Source of the DNA: Clostridium_X cadaveris
GTDB taxonomy: Bacteria > Bacillota > Clostridia > Clostridiales > Clostridiaceae
Assembly: GCF_039521325.1 (NCBI RefSeq)
Contig: NZ_BAAACD010000026.1
DNA: 64,000 bases
Reading direction: 5' to 3' (one strand)
This document shows, piece by piece, positions 18,260 through 27,420 of the stretch. Both the position numbers and the translations under genes were made by a program. Position 1 is the stretch's first letter; each line of letters begins with the position of its first letter. Under the pieces are notes generated by a model. The model was given only the letters and a program-made list of their open reading frames with translations, searched no databases and was not told the DNA's origin.

Positions 18260-18288
18260 ATTATACCATTATTATACTTTTATGTATA
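18260..18288 (-). promoter_or_regulatory. Candidate promoter of the YesN-YesM sensor cluster
   Basis: Minus strand TATACA, 17 bases, TATAAT, 48 bases upstream of the YesN start. The -10 is perfect and the -35 matches 4 of 6. Confidence 0.55.
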
Positions 18289-18401
18289 TTTTAATCCATA
18301 CTATTAACAATTTCATCTTTAACACCCTTTATTTATTATTTTATTAATATTAATAGATTTAAAAGTTTTATCAATTAGTCTGTACCTATGCTAAAATCAC
18401 A

Positions 18402-18445
18402 AAAAGGAATCAGCTATCTGTCATATTGACAAACCGATTCCTTTT
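18402..18445 (-). terminator. Terminator of the repeat lipoprotein gene
   Basis: Outer 10-bp arms (18402-18411, 18436-18445) with an inner TGTCA/TGACA pairing. On the minus strand the outer arm ends in a T-run. It lies about 130 bases past the stop; the bases in between show nothing else. Confidence 0.6.
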
Positions 18446-18578
18446 AAAATTCTATAACACCTGTTCTATCCTTTTATGATACCAGACTTTTTTTCTCTTT
18501 TTCTTACTTTCATGTTTATAATCTTCAGTTCGCACTTATTAATTTCAAAACTTTAATAAATTGGGGTATACGAAAATT

Positions 18579-19322
18579 TTACCATCCCATTTTCTCTTTA
18601 TACTCATTCCAAGACATCATATCTTCTAAATTAATTGTACGACTAAAATCTTTTCCATCAACAGTTAAAATAACCTCTATTTCACCAATGACTTCTTCTA
18701 TAGGAACTTCAGCTACGTAATGAATATCTCTCACTACTTTTGGTTTTATTAAAGCATTCTTTTCTAAATCAGAACCATCAACACTTTCTACCAAAGAAAA
18801 ACAGGTATACTCATTATTGTTGAGTTTTATCCTTGCATCAATTATGTCATTTATCAATTTAGCTTTATAACCAGAATTTGTCATAGCTAACGTTACATCT
18901 ATATAAATATTACCTTGAGTTTTTACATCATAGCATGAACTGCTTCCAGTAATAATTGAAGGCTCAATTCTTGGTGTAACATAAATTTCACCTAAAATAA
19001 ATTGACAAACCCCATTTACTGTATTACCTTCCCCCGCCATAACAATCTCATTTTTAATATCAGTTTCAGGAGTTCCTTTTCTATTAACATTCTCAGAATT
19101 TTCTTTTCTATTAATATTCTCAGAATTTTCTTTTCTATTAATATTCTCAGAACTTACTTGTTCAATAACAATCCCAGAACTTTCTTTTCCATTAATATTC
19201 TCAGAACTTACTTGTTCAGTATCATTCCCAGAACTTTCTTTCTTACTCTCTCCACCACAAGCTACCACAAATAGAGATATAGTAACAACCAATAAAATGG
19301 CGAAGAACTTCTTCATTTTCAT
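18579..19322 (-). CDS. Lipoprotein with internal sequence repeats, function unknown
   Basis: Secreted lipoprotein of 247 aa. The signal peptide ends in a lipobox (FVVAC, Cys22). Residues about 27-80 are a hydrophilic repeat made of two 18-residue units (KESSGxxxEQVSSENINx) and then two 9-residue units (KENSENINR-like), forming a flexible stalk. The C-terminal 140 residues are a probable beta-rich domain resembling extracellular telokin-like/DUF4352 proteins (VTLAMTNSGYKAKLINDI, then HYVAEVP), with Cys in GSSSCYD and EYTCFSL; this match is from memory and weak. It stands alone between the sensor cluster and the mgl operon. I assign no function. Confidence 0.8.
   Translation of the reverse strand: MKMKKFFAILLVVTISLFVVACGGESKKESSGNDTEQVSSENINGKESSGIVIEQVSSENINRKENSENINRKENSENVNRKGTPETDIKNEIVMAGEGNTVNGVCQFILGEIYVTPRIEPSIITGSSSCYDVKTQGNIYIDVTLAMTNSGYKAKLINDIIDARIKLNNNEYTCFSLVESVDGSDLEKNALIKPKVVRDIHYVAEVPIEEVIGEIEVILTVDGKDFSRTINLEDMMSWNEYKEKMGW
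19081..19242. repeat. 27/54-bp coding minisatellite
   Basis: Two 27-bp units (19081-19107, 19108-19134, one difference) followed by two 54-bp units (19135-19188, 19189-19242, few differences), each 54-mer beginning like the 27-mer. All are multiples of three, so copy-number change would lengthen or shorten the lipoprotein stalk without breaking the frame. Confidence 0.85.
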
Positions 19323-19482
19323 TTAGTCATTCCCTTCATTAAATTATAATTAATATCAATGAATATCATTATCGATTAATTATAACATATTTTAGAACCT
19401 CAGTACATTGCTACAACATCTGCATTAGTAAATTTATCACTATGAAAATCTAACATTATATTAAAACATAAACTATTTATAA

Positions 19483-19520
19483 AATCAGCCTTAAGGATTA
19501 TATAATCCTTAAGGCTGATT
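19483..19520 (-). terminator. Terminator of the mgl operon
   Basis: 18-bp self-complementary arms (19483-19500, 19503-19520) eight bases past the mglC stop, followed on the minus strand by a T-rich run. Confidence 0.75.
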
Positions 19521-19527
19521 TGAAAGT

Positions 19528-20766
19528 TTATTTTCTCTTATACTTTGTCATATCTATAGCAACCGCTACAGCTATAATTACACCTTTTATAACCTGCTGC
19601 CACATTGGACTTACAGCTATAAATTGTAATCCATACTGAATTACGGTGAATATCAGAACTCCTGATACTATTCCGCTTACTTTACCTACGCCTCCATTTA
19701 GAGAAACACCTCCAACAACACAGGCGGCTATAGCATCCAATTCATACCCAGCTCCATATTGGTTAGTAGCTCCTGCAGTTCTTGCTGCTTCAAGAATACC
19801 TCCTACCCCATATAAAAATGAAGCAAAGATAAATATTCCCATTATAGTTGCAAATACATTTACACCTGAAACAACTGCTGCTTCACGGTTCCCGCCTATA
19901 GCATAAACATTCTTTCCAAACACAGTTTTGTTTAATATAAACCAAACTAAAACTACAAAAACTAATGCTATAGGAACAAGTATCGATATTCCTGGAAATT
20001 CCCCAATTTCAAGTAATTTCTTTTGACCTAAGGCAATAAAGTCTGGTCTTATTCCTCCTATTGGCTGTGATCTATTTGGTTCCATATCAAAATATAGAGA
20101 ACATGCACCATATACCATAACTTGCACAGCTAATGTTGCAATAAATGGATGCATATCATATCTAGCTACCAAGAAACCATTAAGTGCTCCAAATAGTACA
20201 CAGGCAAGTATTGCTGCAACTATAGGAAGTATCAATGCTATTTGGGGCATATCTGGGAAAAATCTATTAGCATAGTCTGCTGTCTGAAGCATTGATGTTG
20301 AGATTACTGCAGATAGTCCAACTAAACGTCCAGCTGACAAGTCAGTACCTGCAATAAGCAATGTAAAACATATTCCTAAAGCAACTATCATTTTTGTTGA
20401 TGATTGAGTCAATATATCAAGCATTACTTTATATTGCATAAACCGTGGCTGAATTATCATTATAACCACAACAAGCATTAATAAAGCTAATATTATTGCG
20501 TTATTAGTTAAAAATCTTTTTGCTGTTTTAGCAGAAATTTCAACTGGAACTCCTTCATTTTTCTTGCTATACGTCTGCTTTGCTCCATAAATTATAGAAG
20601 CAACAGCTACGGCTCCTACATAAAGATATAAATCAAAAAATACGTTAGGATCTAATATAAATTTTAATGCTACAGCCAATACTAAAAGTACTAAGCCTAT
20701 GATAAGGAATCTCTTTCCAAAATCCTTACGGGAAATTATCTTTCCACCACTCGCACAAGTTTCCAT
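19528..20766 (-). CDS. mglC: Galactose/methylgalactoside ABC permease
   Basis: Membrane subunit of the mgl galactose/glucose importer, about 412 aa with 10 or more spans. The CUT2-family core is clear: GTDLSAGRLVGLSAVI (about 145-160), LNGFLVARYDMHPFIATLAV (about 198-217) and GAGYELDAIAACVVGGVSL near 345. It is longer than the E. coli protein (336 aa) because of an N-terminal extension with two extra spans. A GTG three codons upstream (20775) is an equally possible start. It is third in mglB-mglA-mglC, 43 bases after mglA. Confidence 0.93.
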   Translation of the reverse strand: METCASGGKIISRKDFGKRFLIIGLVLLVLAVALKFILDPNVFFDLYLYVGAVAVASIIYGAKQTYSKKNEGVPVEISAKTAKRFLTNNAIILALLMLVVVIMIIQPRFMQYKVMLDILTQSSTKMIVALGICFTLLIAGTDLSAGRLVGLSAVISTSMLQTADYANRFFPDMPQIALILPIVAAILACVLFGALNGFLVARYDMHPFIATLAVQVMVYGACSLYFDMEPNRSQPIGGIRPDFIALGQKKLLEIGEFPGISILVPIALVFVVLVWFILNKTVFGKNVYAIGGNREAAVVSGVNVFATIMGIFIFASFLYGVGGILEAARTAGATNQYGAGYELDAIAACVVGGVSLNGGVGKVSGIVSGVLIFTVIQYGLQFIAVSPMWQQVIKGVIIAVAVAIDMTKYKRK

Positions 20767-20809
20767 ACATATCACTCACTTTCCATGATAATTTCAATTT
20801 ATATACCTA

Positions 20810-22309
20810 TTACATAAATGCTGTTGCGTAATTCATAACCTTAACCTGGTCTGCCTCTTCTTGATTTAAAAATCCTGTAAGCCGTCCTTCACACATAACC
20901 ATTATTCTATCTGACATACCTAACAGTTCAGGCATTTCCGAGGAAATCATGATAATTGATTTACCCTTTTTGATTAGCTCATGCATTATAGTATATATTT
21001 CAAATTTAGCTCCTACATCTATACCTCTTGTAGGCTCGTCCAATATAAGAATTTCTGGGTCTGTAAGTAACCAACGTGCTATAAGCACCTTTTGCTGGTT
21101 TCCTCCCGAAAGATTTTCCATAAGTTCACTTTGACTTGGCGTCTTAGTTTTAAGTCCCTTATTTGTTTCTACTGAAGCTTTATATCTTTCAGAGTCATTA
21201 AGTACTCCTAAAGTGGAGTACTTTTTCTGATTTGCTATAACAGTATTGTCAAGTACAGATAATATACCAAATATTCCACTTGCTCTTCTTTCTTCAGTTA
21301 AAAGTGCAAAACCTTGTTTTTTAGCATCATTAACACATTTTATTTTTATTTCTTTTCCATCTTTTTCGATATTCCCACTTTGAATTGTACGAAGTCCAAA
21401 TATAGCTTCAACAAGTTCCGTTCTTTGGGCTCCAACAAGCCCGCCTATTCCTAATATCTCTCCTTTATGCAATTCAAAACTTATATTCTGAAATGATTTA
21501 GGATTATCTGAGCACAAATTATTTACTTTTAGAACAATTTCTTTACCTGCCACATAATCTTTTATTGGAAATCTATTAGTTAAGTCTCTTCCTACCATAC
21601 GATTTATGATAAGATCTGTAGTCAATTCTTTAGCATCCCATGTACCTACATTTTTTCCATCTCTCATAATAGTAACTTCATCAGATATCTTTAAAATTTC
21701 TTCCATCTTATGAGAAATATATATAACCGCACATCCTCTTTCTTTAAGAGTTTTTATTATTTTAAATAAATGATATGTTTCATTATCAGTAAGAGATGAT
21801 GTTGGTTCATCCATAATTATTATTTTTGAATTATAACTAATTGCCTTAGCTATTTCTACCAATTGAAGATTAGATGCTGAAAGACTTCCAGCAAGCGATT
21901 CTGGATTTATATTGAGTTCAATCTCATCAAATAAATCCTTTGTTTTCTTTATCATAGCCTTTTTATCAACTACTATACCCTTCATTGGGAATCTACCAAG
22001 CCAAATATTTTCCATAACAGGACGAAACTTTATTGGATGTAGCTCTTGATGTATCATTGATATACCTAGGTCTAATGCCTGTTTAGATGTTGTAATCTTT
22101 CTTTTTTCACCATCTAATATAATTTCACCATCGTCTTCATCATAAACTCCAAATAAACACTTCATCAATGTGGATTTTCCTGCTCCATTCTCACCCATAA
22201 GTGCATGAACTGTTCCCTTGCGAACTTTTAATGAAACATCGTCTAAAGCTTTAACCCCTGGGAATGTCTTTGTTATATGGTTCATTTCCAGTACAAATTC
22301 TTCACCCAT
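20810..22309 (-). CDS. mglA: Galactose/methylgalactoside ABC ATP-binding protein
   Basis: ATPase of the mgl importer, 499 aa with two ABC domains as in all CUT2 systems. Domain one: Walker A GENGAGKST, signature variant LSASNLQLVEI, Walker B KIIIMDEPTSSL. Domain two: degenerate Walker A GLVGAQRTE, signature LSGGNQQKVLI, Walker B EILILDEPTRGID. The ATG follows AGGAG at nine bases; a TTG two codons upstream (22309+6) is less likely. It lies between mglB and mglC. Confidence 0.95.
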   Translation of the reverse strand: MGEEFVLEMNHITKTFPGVKALDDVSLKVRKGTVHALMGENGAGKSTLMKCLFGVYDEDDGEIILDGEKRKITTSKQALDLGISMIHQELHPIKFRPVMENIWLGRFPMKGIVVDKKAMIKKTKDLFDEIELNINPESLAGSLSASNLQLVEIAKAISYNSKIIIMDEPTSSLTDNETYHLFKIIKTLKERGCAVIYISHKMEEILKISDEVTIMRDGKNVGTWDAKELTTDLIINRMVGRDLTNRFPIKDYVAGKEIVLKVNNLCSDNPKSFQNISFELHKGEILGIGGLVGAQRTELVEAIFGLRTIQSGNIEKDGKEIKIKCVNDAKKQGFALLTEERRASGIFGILSVLDNTVIANQKKYSTLGVLNDSERYKASVETNKGLKTKTPSQSELMENLSGGNQQKVLIARWLLTDPEILILDEPTRGIDVGAKFEIYTIMHELIKKGKSIIMISSEMPELLGMSDRIMVMCEGRLTGFLNQEEADQVKVMNYATAFM

Positions 22310-22335
22310 CCACAAAATCTCCTTTTCTTAAAGAT

Positions 22336-22367
22336 AAGGATGGGAAATCCAAAGATTCCACATCCTT
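22336..22367 (-). other. Intercistronic stem-loop between mglB and mglA
   Basis: 14-position arms (22336-22349, 22354-22367) with one mismatch and one G-U pair and a 4-base loop, 16 bases past the mglB stop. No U-tract follows, so most likely a message-end stabiliser or partial attenuator favouring the binding protein. Confidence 0.65.
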
Positions 22368-22383
22368 TTAAAATTCATACTAA

Positions 22384-23439
22384 TTATTTCATGAAGTCCT
22401 TATAGTTATCTACAGTAACCTTTACATAAGGAATCCATACATATTTCCCATCAGTTACATCATAACCAATTGTGTCTTTATTTATTTCTTTTCCTTTAGC
22501 AGCTGCTGCAGCTATAGCAACTGTAGCTTTACCTTGGTTATCGGCATCATTTAAAACTGTTCCTAATAAAGAGCCTTCCTTCATAGCTTGTAATGCTGGA
22601 GCTGTAGCATCAACACCTACCACTGGTATATACTTTGCAGCATCTCCCTTGTTGTATCCTTCAGCTTTTAAGGCTTCTATTGCACCTAATGCCATGTCAT
22701 CATTATTGCAGATAACTGCTTCTATCTTGTCTAATCCTTGTCCAGTTATGAATGCTTTCATTAAGTCAGTAGCTTTTGCTTTATCCCACATTGCTGTATC
22801 AGCAGCAAGTTTTTCTGTTCTAAAACCATTTTCTTCTATAGCTTTGATTGAATATTCTGTACGCAAAGTTGCGTCTTGGTGTCCTGGTTCTCCTTGTAAC
22901 ATTACATATTGGATAACTCCATCACCATTTTTGTCTGCTCCCTTATTTGCCTTAAAGTAATCAGATATTATCTCTCCAGATAATTTTCCAGACTCCTCTG
23001 CCTTTGCTCCAACGTACCAAACTTTATCATAGCTATCCATATCAGCTTTCTCTGGCTCACGATTTAAAAATACTATTGGAAGTTTCTTGTCTTTAGCCTT
23101 TTTAATAATTGGAGCTGCTGCTGTTCTATCAACTGGGTTGATTGCCAAAGCATTTACTCCCTTTGTGATAAATGTATCAACTTGCTCATTTTGAGTTGGC
23201 TGCTTATTTTGTGAGTCAACTAGTTCAAGAGTAACACCTTGTTTATCTGCTTCTCCTTGCATAGCATTACGAACTCCTGTCATAAATGTATCATCAAATT
23301 TGTATATAGCAGAACCTATTAAAACTTTTGAACCTGAATCCCCTGATTTCTTGCTATCACTGTTTCCACAGCCTGCCATCATAGCAGTTACTGCAGTTAC
23401 TGATAATGCAATTGCTAATAACTTTTTAACTTTTTTCAT
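22384..23439 (-). CDS. mglB: Galactose/glucose-binding lipoprotein
   Basis: Extracellular binding protein of the mgl importer, 351 aa. The lipobox is MMAGC near 20-24. MglB features are GSAIYKFDDTFMTGV near 42, AINPVDRTAAAP, FLNREPEKADMDSYDKVWYVGA, the calcium loop DKNGDGVIQYV near 171, and ICNNDDMALGAIEALKAEG near 243. GGGGG lies seven bases before the ATG used here; an ATG two codons upstream is too close to it. It leads the operon with a perfect cre site in its leader. A paralog at 12.8-13.8 kb belongs to the sensor cluster. Confidence 0.94.
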   Translation of the reverse strand: MKKVKKLLAIALSVTAVTAMMAGCGNSDSKKSGDSGSKVLIGSAIYKFDDTFMTGVRNAMQGEADKQGVTLELVDSQNKQPTQNEQVDTFITKGVNALAINPVDRTAAAPIIKKAKDKKLPIVFLNREPEKADMDSYDKVWYVGAKAEESGKLSGEIISDYFKANKGADKNGDGVIQYVMLQGEPGHQDATLRTEYSIKAIEENGFRTEKLAADTAMWDKAKATDLMKAFITGQGLDKIEAVICNNDDMALGAIEALKAEGYNKGDAAKYIPVVGVDATAPALQAMKEGSLLGTVLNDADNQGKATVAIAAAAAKGKEINKDTIGYDVTDGKYVWIPYVKVTVDNYKDFMK

Positions 23440-23477
23440 TTTCATTCCCCCATCTTAATAACTTTTTATCCAGATTA

Positions 23478-23492
23478 AGTTAACGTTTACAT
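23478..23492. promoter_or_regulatory. CcpA (cre) site upstream of mglB
   Basis: On the minus strand ATGTAAACGTTAACT matches every fixed position of the cre consensus WTGNAANCGNWNNCW. It ends about 40 bases before the mglB start, as expected for catabolite repression of the operon. Confidence 0.75.
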
Positions 23493-23563
23493 ATATTAAT
23501 AATATTATGTTTCCCATTTATTTTCCATATAATATTCTACGAAAAATCTTCAAAATTCTTAGA

Positions 23564-23611
23564 AGTTTTATATAATATATATTGATTTAGAAATATATAT
23601 TATATAAAACT
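23564..23611. repeat. Long A/T palindrome upstream of mglB
   Basis: 20-bp perfect arms (23564-23583, 23592-23611) made almost only of A and T with an 8-base loop. It lies about 125 bases upstream of mglB, between the terminator of the neighbouring gene and the cre site. It could be an operator, an mRNA leader hairpin or a second terminator. Confidence 0.6.
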
Positions 23612-23650
23612 CCCTTGATTATTCTTTATCTTTAAGCTGTTAATAAACAC

Positions 23651-23687
23651 AAAAATGGACTATTGATTAATCCAATAGTCCATTTTT
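23651..23687 (-). terminator. Terminator of the TIM-barrel/hypothetical pair
   Basis: Perfect 15-bp arms (23651-23665, 23673-23687), ending in T5 on the minus strand, five bases past the stop of the small gene. Confidence 0.8.
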
Positions 23688-23691
23688 TATA

Positions 23692-24099
23692 TTATGCTCC
23701 AATTTTTTCTGCTTCTTCTTCTATCTCCTTTAATCTTTCGTATATAGCCTCACATCTATATTCTGCATAGGCTAAGTCTCCAGCATACTTTTTGAATTCA
23801 TCTTTGCTAAATTTTGTAATGCTGTCTTTCAGGTCAAATTTAGCTTCTTCTAAGGCGTCATAAAAGCCTGCAGGATCTGGCCCCCATCCCCTCATGCATA
23901 TATCGAATACTGAGCTTATTTTAGTTAATGGATATTCAGCCTTACCTTCAAAAACATCATCAACTGCTATAGCTCTTCCATTCTCCTTTATATTGATTTC
24001 ATTAAATAGATCCTCTGATAATATATCCACCTCATCAAACTCTTTGATTAAACTTACAGCCTCTTCAGCTAAATTCTTAAGTTTTTCTTTGGTTTCCAT
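23692..24099 (-). CDS. Hypothetical acidic helical protein
   Basis: Cytoplasmic protein of 135 aa, strongly acidic and mostly helical, with no signal peptide or membrane span. The centre has a Gly/Pro-containing turn RGWGPDPAGFYDALEEA (about 71-87) and the ends look like amphipathic helices. I do not recognise the family. It lies 85 bases past the TIM-barrel gene on the same strand with no terminator between, so the two are probably one transcript and may act together. Confidence 0.7.
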   Translation of the reverse strand: METKEKLKNLAEEAVSLIKEFDEVDILSEDLFNEINIKENGRAIAVDDVFEGKAEYPLTKISSVFDICMRGWGPDPAGFYDALEEAKFDLKDSITKFSKDEFKKYAGDLAYAEYRCEAIYERLKEIEEEAEKIGA

Positions 24100-24184
24100 G
24101 ATAATCTCTTCCTCCTCGGCAATTTGTCGATTAATTAAGACTTTTCACTATCATTATACTGGCTTATCCTCTTACTGTAAATAT

Positions 24185-25111
24185 CTATCTATTTATTGAT
24201 ATTGCAATTCTATGATAGGTATGTCTAACTCCCCTAATCGCTACAGAATAGGCTTGTATATTTTCAGGTGTAGCCATTCCAGGATATCCACTGTCTCCTA
24301 TGTGATGAATATCAGTGCCAGCCATTTTACACATCAAAGCTATTTGACGTATTGTATTTAGGTCAGCTCCTTCTTGAGAAGTTCCTATAGCTGTTATGGC
24401 TAATGCCCCTAAACTATGAGTATATGATATAAGATTCCTTACATATTCCATAGTTATGCCGGGAACTGTTCCTGGTGCTGGAAGCAATATTATATCTGCA
24501 CCAGCTTCTCTAAAACTTTTAATATCTTCTTTTGTTATTATATTTTCCGCACCCTCTGTTATAATTCCTGATGCATGCATTTTCCCCGCAGCTAAAATTA
24601 TCTTAGTTCCAAGTTTTTTAGAAATTGTTTTTAGTGAATCAACTATTGCTTTATTGCTTACTCCATTACCCGGATTTCCTGTAAGAAGTATCATGTTAAC
24701 TCCCATGTCATAAGCTTTTTCTGCATTAGCCAAAGTAGCTTTTCTGCCTTCTGACATAGCCCAAAGTGTATCAGAATTATCTTTAGCAATTTCATCTTCT
24801 ACAGATTCTAGATTTATTCCAATCATTCTTCCTGTGAGCCTTTTAACTTCACTAATTGTATCACAAGGTTTAACTTTTGGAAGTCCAGCAATATATGGTT
24901 TTTGTACATCAAACATATTTAATAAAAGAATATCAGCTCCCATAGCTGCTGCAAATTCAGCGTTTGTTACATCTCCCAAGATAGGTGTTGTTATTCCAAT
25001 ACATTCAGAAGCTAAAACTCTACCTTCACTACCAGCTATAGATGTTAACCAATCTTCTTTTGTAAACTTATTAAAATCACTAGTTGTGCAATCAAGTATT
25101 CTCTTTACCAT
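24185..25111 (-). CDS. TIM-barrel protein of unknown function (DUF7916-like)
   Basis: Cytoplasmic protein of 308 aa. Alternating strand and helix segments fit an (alpha/beta)8 barrel: GADILLLNMFDVQ near 59, RMIGINLE near 94, MGVNMILLTGNPGNG near 135, TKIILAAGKMHASG near 169, GADIILLPAPGTVPG near 203 and GALAITAIGTSQEG near 234. The glycine-rich strand ends suggest a phosphate-binding site. Similar proteins are often labelled hydrolase without evidence; I recall them as DUF7916 and treat the reaction as unknown. It is divergent from a two-component system and an EIIC-like transporter, so it may process what that transporter brings in. Confidence 0.75.
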   Translation of the reverse strand: MVKRILDCTTSDFNKFTKEDWLTSIAGSEGRVLASECIGITTPILGDVTNAEFAAAMGADILLLNMFDVQKPYIAGLPKVKPCDTISEVKRLTGRMIGINLESVEDEIAKDNSDTLWAMSEGRKATLANAEKAYDMGVNMILLTGNPGNGVSNKAIVDSLKTISKKLGTKIILAAGKMHASGIITEGAENIITKEDIKSFREAGADIILLPAPGTVPGITMEYVRNLISYTHSLGALAITAIGTSQEGADLNTIRQIALMCKMAGTDIHHIGDSGYPGMATPENIQAYSVAIRGVRHTYHRIAISINR

Positions 25112-25268
25112 AGTTTATTCCTCCTTTTAAATACGCAATTTCATTTACACTATAACACAAATTCAAACTATTTTAAGCAAATATTTCAAAAATTCATATA
25201 AATATATGCGCAATTCCATCTTATATGTTACTATATATTATATATTTAGTTAATAAGGAGTATTTAAG
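25112..25268. other. Divergent promoter region, TIM-barrel gene and kinase gene
   Basis: 157 bases of A/T-rich DNA between two genes read outward. It must hold both promoters. I see no strong -35/-10 pair and only loosely spaced TTTG motifs. Confidence 0.5.
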
Positions 25269-26573
25269 ATGTCGAAATCTTACTATGAACGACTTTCATT
25301 TTGGAATAGAATTTTTTTCTTCAGTATTGTTGTCGTATTTCTAGCACAAATAAAAATCAACTTAGTTGTAACAGATTTTAAAATCTCTATTGGAATTTTT
25401 TTATTTCCAGTACTTCTTTTTCTTTTGGATGATTTCCCCATCATTCCTGTGACTTTTTTATCCTCCATTGGAGTTTTTTTATCACGTTCACTTTTAAATT
25501 GGATGCAATATGGTTTTTACATGCATATTTTTAAAAATTCTTTTCCTGAAGTTTTATTTTATTTAACATATGGTTGTTTGCTTTATTTTTATTACAAATA
25601 TAAAGGTTGTATACTTCATAAAAATAGATGTTTTATGCCATTATTAATCATGGATTATTGTGCAAATTTTGTTGAGTTATCATATCGTGTTCATTTGGAT
25701 GTATTCACTTTTAAAGTGCAATTTAGTATTTTGGTAGTAGCTTTAATACGTACATTATTGATATGGTCAATTATAACTACAATTGATTCTTATAGTTTTG
25801 CAATCATTAATAAAGAACATGCTGAAAGATACAAAAAATTGCTTCTTCTAATTTCTAGACTTAAAGGGGAAGTTATATGGATGCAAAAAAACACTTCTTT
25901 AATAGAACATACTATGAATGATTCTTATCAACTCTTTGAAAGAATGAAAAGTGATAATATAGATGAAAATCTGTCTAGAACAGCTCTTGGCATTGCAAAA
26001 GATATTCATGAAATAAAGAAAGAATATATGCTTATCATGCGTGGTATTTCCGAAGCTTTAAATAATGATTTGCGTGACAGAGGAATGTATATTTCTGAAA
26101 TGTTTGATATACTTCAAGACGTACATATGCGTGAAGCAAAGACTCAAAAAAAGCAATTAACTATAGATGTTCAATGTGATGAAAATCTGTACACAAACAA
26201 ACCTTATTATTTAATGTCTGTTTTTAATAATTTGTTTACTAACGCATTAGAGGCAAGCATTTCTGAAAATAGCACAATTGTCGTTAGAGAAAAAGAATTT
26301 GAGCATCATTATATTTTTTCTGTAACAGACTTTGGAAAAGGGATTAATTCAGACAATATCAACGATATATTTTCTCCAGGCTTCTCTACAAAGATTAATT
26401 ATTCCACCGGAGAAATCAATAGAGGCTTAGGGCTTAGCTTAGTAAAAGATATAATAGAAATAGAATTTAAAGGTAAAGTATGGGTTGAGTCTGAAAAAAA
26501 TCAAACTACTTTTTATGTGCAGTTATCTAAAAAAAATTTGGAGGGAACAGCAAATGAAATTGTATCTTATTGA
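25269..26573 (+). CDS. Sensor histidine kinase, GlnK/GHKL type
   Basis: Membrane kinase of 434 aa. Residues about 15-185 form five or six spans with no large outside domain, then a coiled linker containing DIHEIKKEYMLIMRG (about 243-257; its His is the likely phospho-acceptor) and a GHKL ATPase with NNLFTNALEAS (N box, about 322), DFGKGI (G1) and RGLGLSLVKDII (G2). AAGGAG precedes the ATG. It overlaps the response-regulator gene by 20 bases. The regulator has a YcbB-type effector domain, so the pair is closest to B. subtilis GlnK-GlnL. Confidence 0.88.
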   Translation: MSKSYYERLSFWNRIFFFSIVVVFLAQIKINLVVTDFKISIGIFLFPVLLFLLDDFPIIPVTFLSSIGVFLSRSLLNWMQYGFYMHIFKNSFPEVLFYLTYGCLLYFYYKYKGCILHKNRCFMPLLIMDYCANFVELSYRVHLDVFTFKVQFSILVVALIRTLLIWSIITTIDSYSFAIINKEHAERYKKLLLLISRLKGEVIWMQKNTSLIEHTMNDSYQLFERMKSDNIDENLSRTALGIAKDIHEIKKEYMLIMRGISEALNNDLRDRGMYISEMFDILQDVHMREAKTQKKQLTIDVQCDENLYTNKPYYLMSVFNNLFTNALEASISENSTIVVREKEFEHHYIFSVTDFGKGINSDNINDIFSPGFSTKINYSTGEINRGLGLSLVKDIIEIEFKGKVWVESEKNQTTFYVQLSKKNLEGTANEIVSY

Positions 26574-27408
26574 TGATGATAAAAACGTTGTAAATATTTT
26601 AAAAATGATTATTGAAGACCGTCAGTTAGGAAGTGTATGCGGTACCTGCAATAATGGAGAAGATGCACTTTCTGATGTAAAACTATGTAATCCTGATATA
26701 ATAATTGTTGACCTTTTAATGCCTGAAATGGACGGCATCACTTTTGTGAAAAAGGCAAAATCATTTCTACTTGATACTGCATTTATTATGTTATCTCAAG
26801 TGTCTTCTAAAGATATGATTGCAAGCGCTTATGAAAGTGGTGTTGAATTTTTCATACAAAAACCTATAAATGGTGTGGAGGTAGTAACAGTTTTAAATAA
26901 CGTAATTCAAACCTTATCTATGAACCGTACACTGCTTAAAATGCAAAATATTTTTGAAAAAGAATTAGGCTCTGTACAGCCAGCTACTCCATTTAATTTT
27001 AATACTAGAGAACCTAAACATATTACAAAATTAAAATCCATACTTCAAAAATTAGGTATTCTAGGTGATCATGGCAGTAAAGATATTATCGCTTTAGTAG
27101 ACTATTTAGTAAAACATGAGGAGCACGTTGGAGAGTCTACCTTGCATGAATTATGTAGCAAATTTAGCGATTCCCCTAAGTCTGTAGAGCAGAGAATCCG
27201 AAGGGCAGCTATCGCTGGAATGGTGAATTTAGCTAATCTAGGTATTGAGGATTATTCAAATGATACTTTCATAGAATATGCTAGTTCAATTTATAATTTT
27301 GAGCAGGTACGTAAGGAAATGAACTATATTCGTGGTAAGAGTGAACGTCACGGAAATGTTAAAATCAAAAATTTTCTAAATTCATTAGTGGCTTTTAGTA
27401 AAAATTAA
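26554..27408 (+). CDS. Response regulator with YcbB/GlnL-type DNA-binding domain
   Basis: Response regulator of 284 aa. The receiver (about 1-120) has Asp7-Asp9, phospho-Asp53 in IIVDLLMPEMDG and Lys in FFIQKPI. The C-terminal half (about 150-280) has the GlnL/YcbB features KSILQKLGILGDHGSKDI and KSVEQRIRRAAIAGMVNLANLGIEDY, a helix-turn-helix type found in GlnL. The start is the ATG after GGAGGGAACAGCAA, inside the end of the kinase gene. Three direct repeats just upstream of the next gene look like its binding site. Confidence 0.88.
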   Translation: MKLYLIDDDKNVVNILKMIIEDRQLGSVCGTCNNGEDALSDVKLCNPDIIIVDLLMPEMDGITFVKKAKSFLLDTAFIMLSQVSSKDMIASAYESGVEFFIQKPINGVEVVTVLNNVIQTLSMNRTLLKMQNIFEKELGSVQPATPFNFNTREPKHITKLKSILQKLGILGDHGSKDIIALVDYLVKHEEHVGESTLHELCSKFSDSPKSVEQRIRRAAIAGMVNLANLGIEDYSNDTFIEYASSIYNFEQVRKEMNYIRGKSERHGNVKIKNFLNSLVAFSKN

Positions 27409-27420
27409 TAAAATTATTTT

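Larger units (their letters stand above)
18212..18401. other. Promoter-bearing gap upstream of the YesN gene
   Basis: A/T-rich gap of which the YesN-proximal third holds the -35/-10 and the cre-like site listed separately. The rest shows no reading frame or repeat that I can support. Confidence 0.5.

Noticed and set aside
19081..19242. CRISPR-like repeat pattern
   Set aside because: Units are directly adjacent with no unique spacers and lie in frame in a coding region.
19002..19274. Plus-strand frame with repeated FFSINILRI units
   Set aside because: It is the antisense reading of the lipoprotein repeats; the repetition comes from the 27/54-bp units.
25141..25200. TTTG motifs on the minus strand upstream of the TIM-barrel gene as a second GlnL-type site
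   Set aside because: Spacing is irregular (9, 14 and 6 bases) and no two units match the 10-bp TTTTG period.
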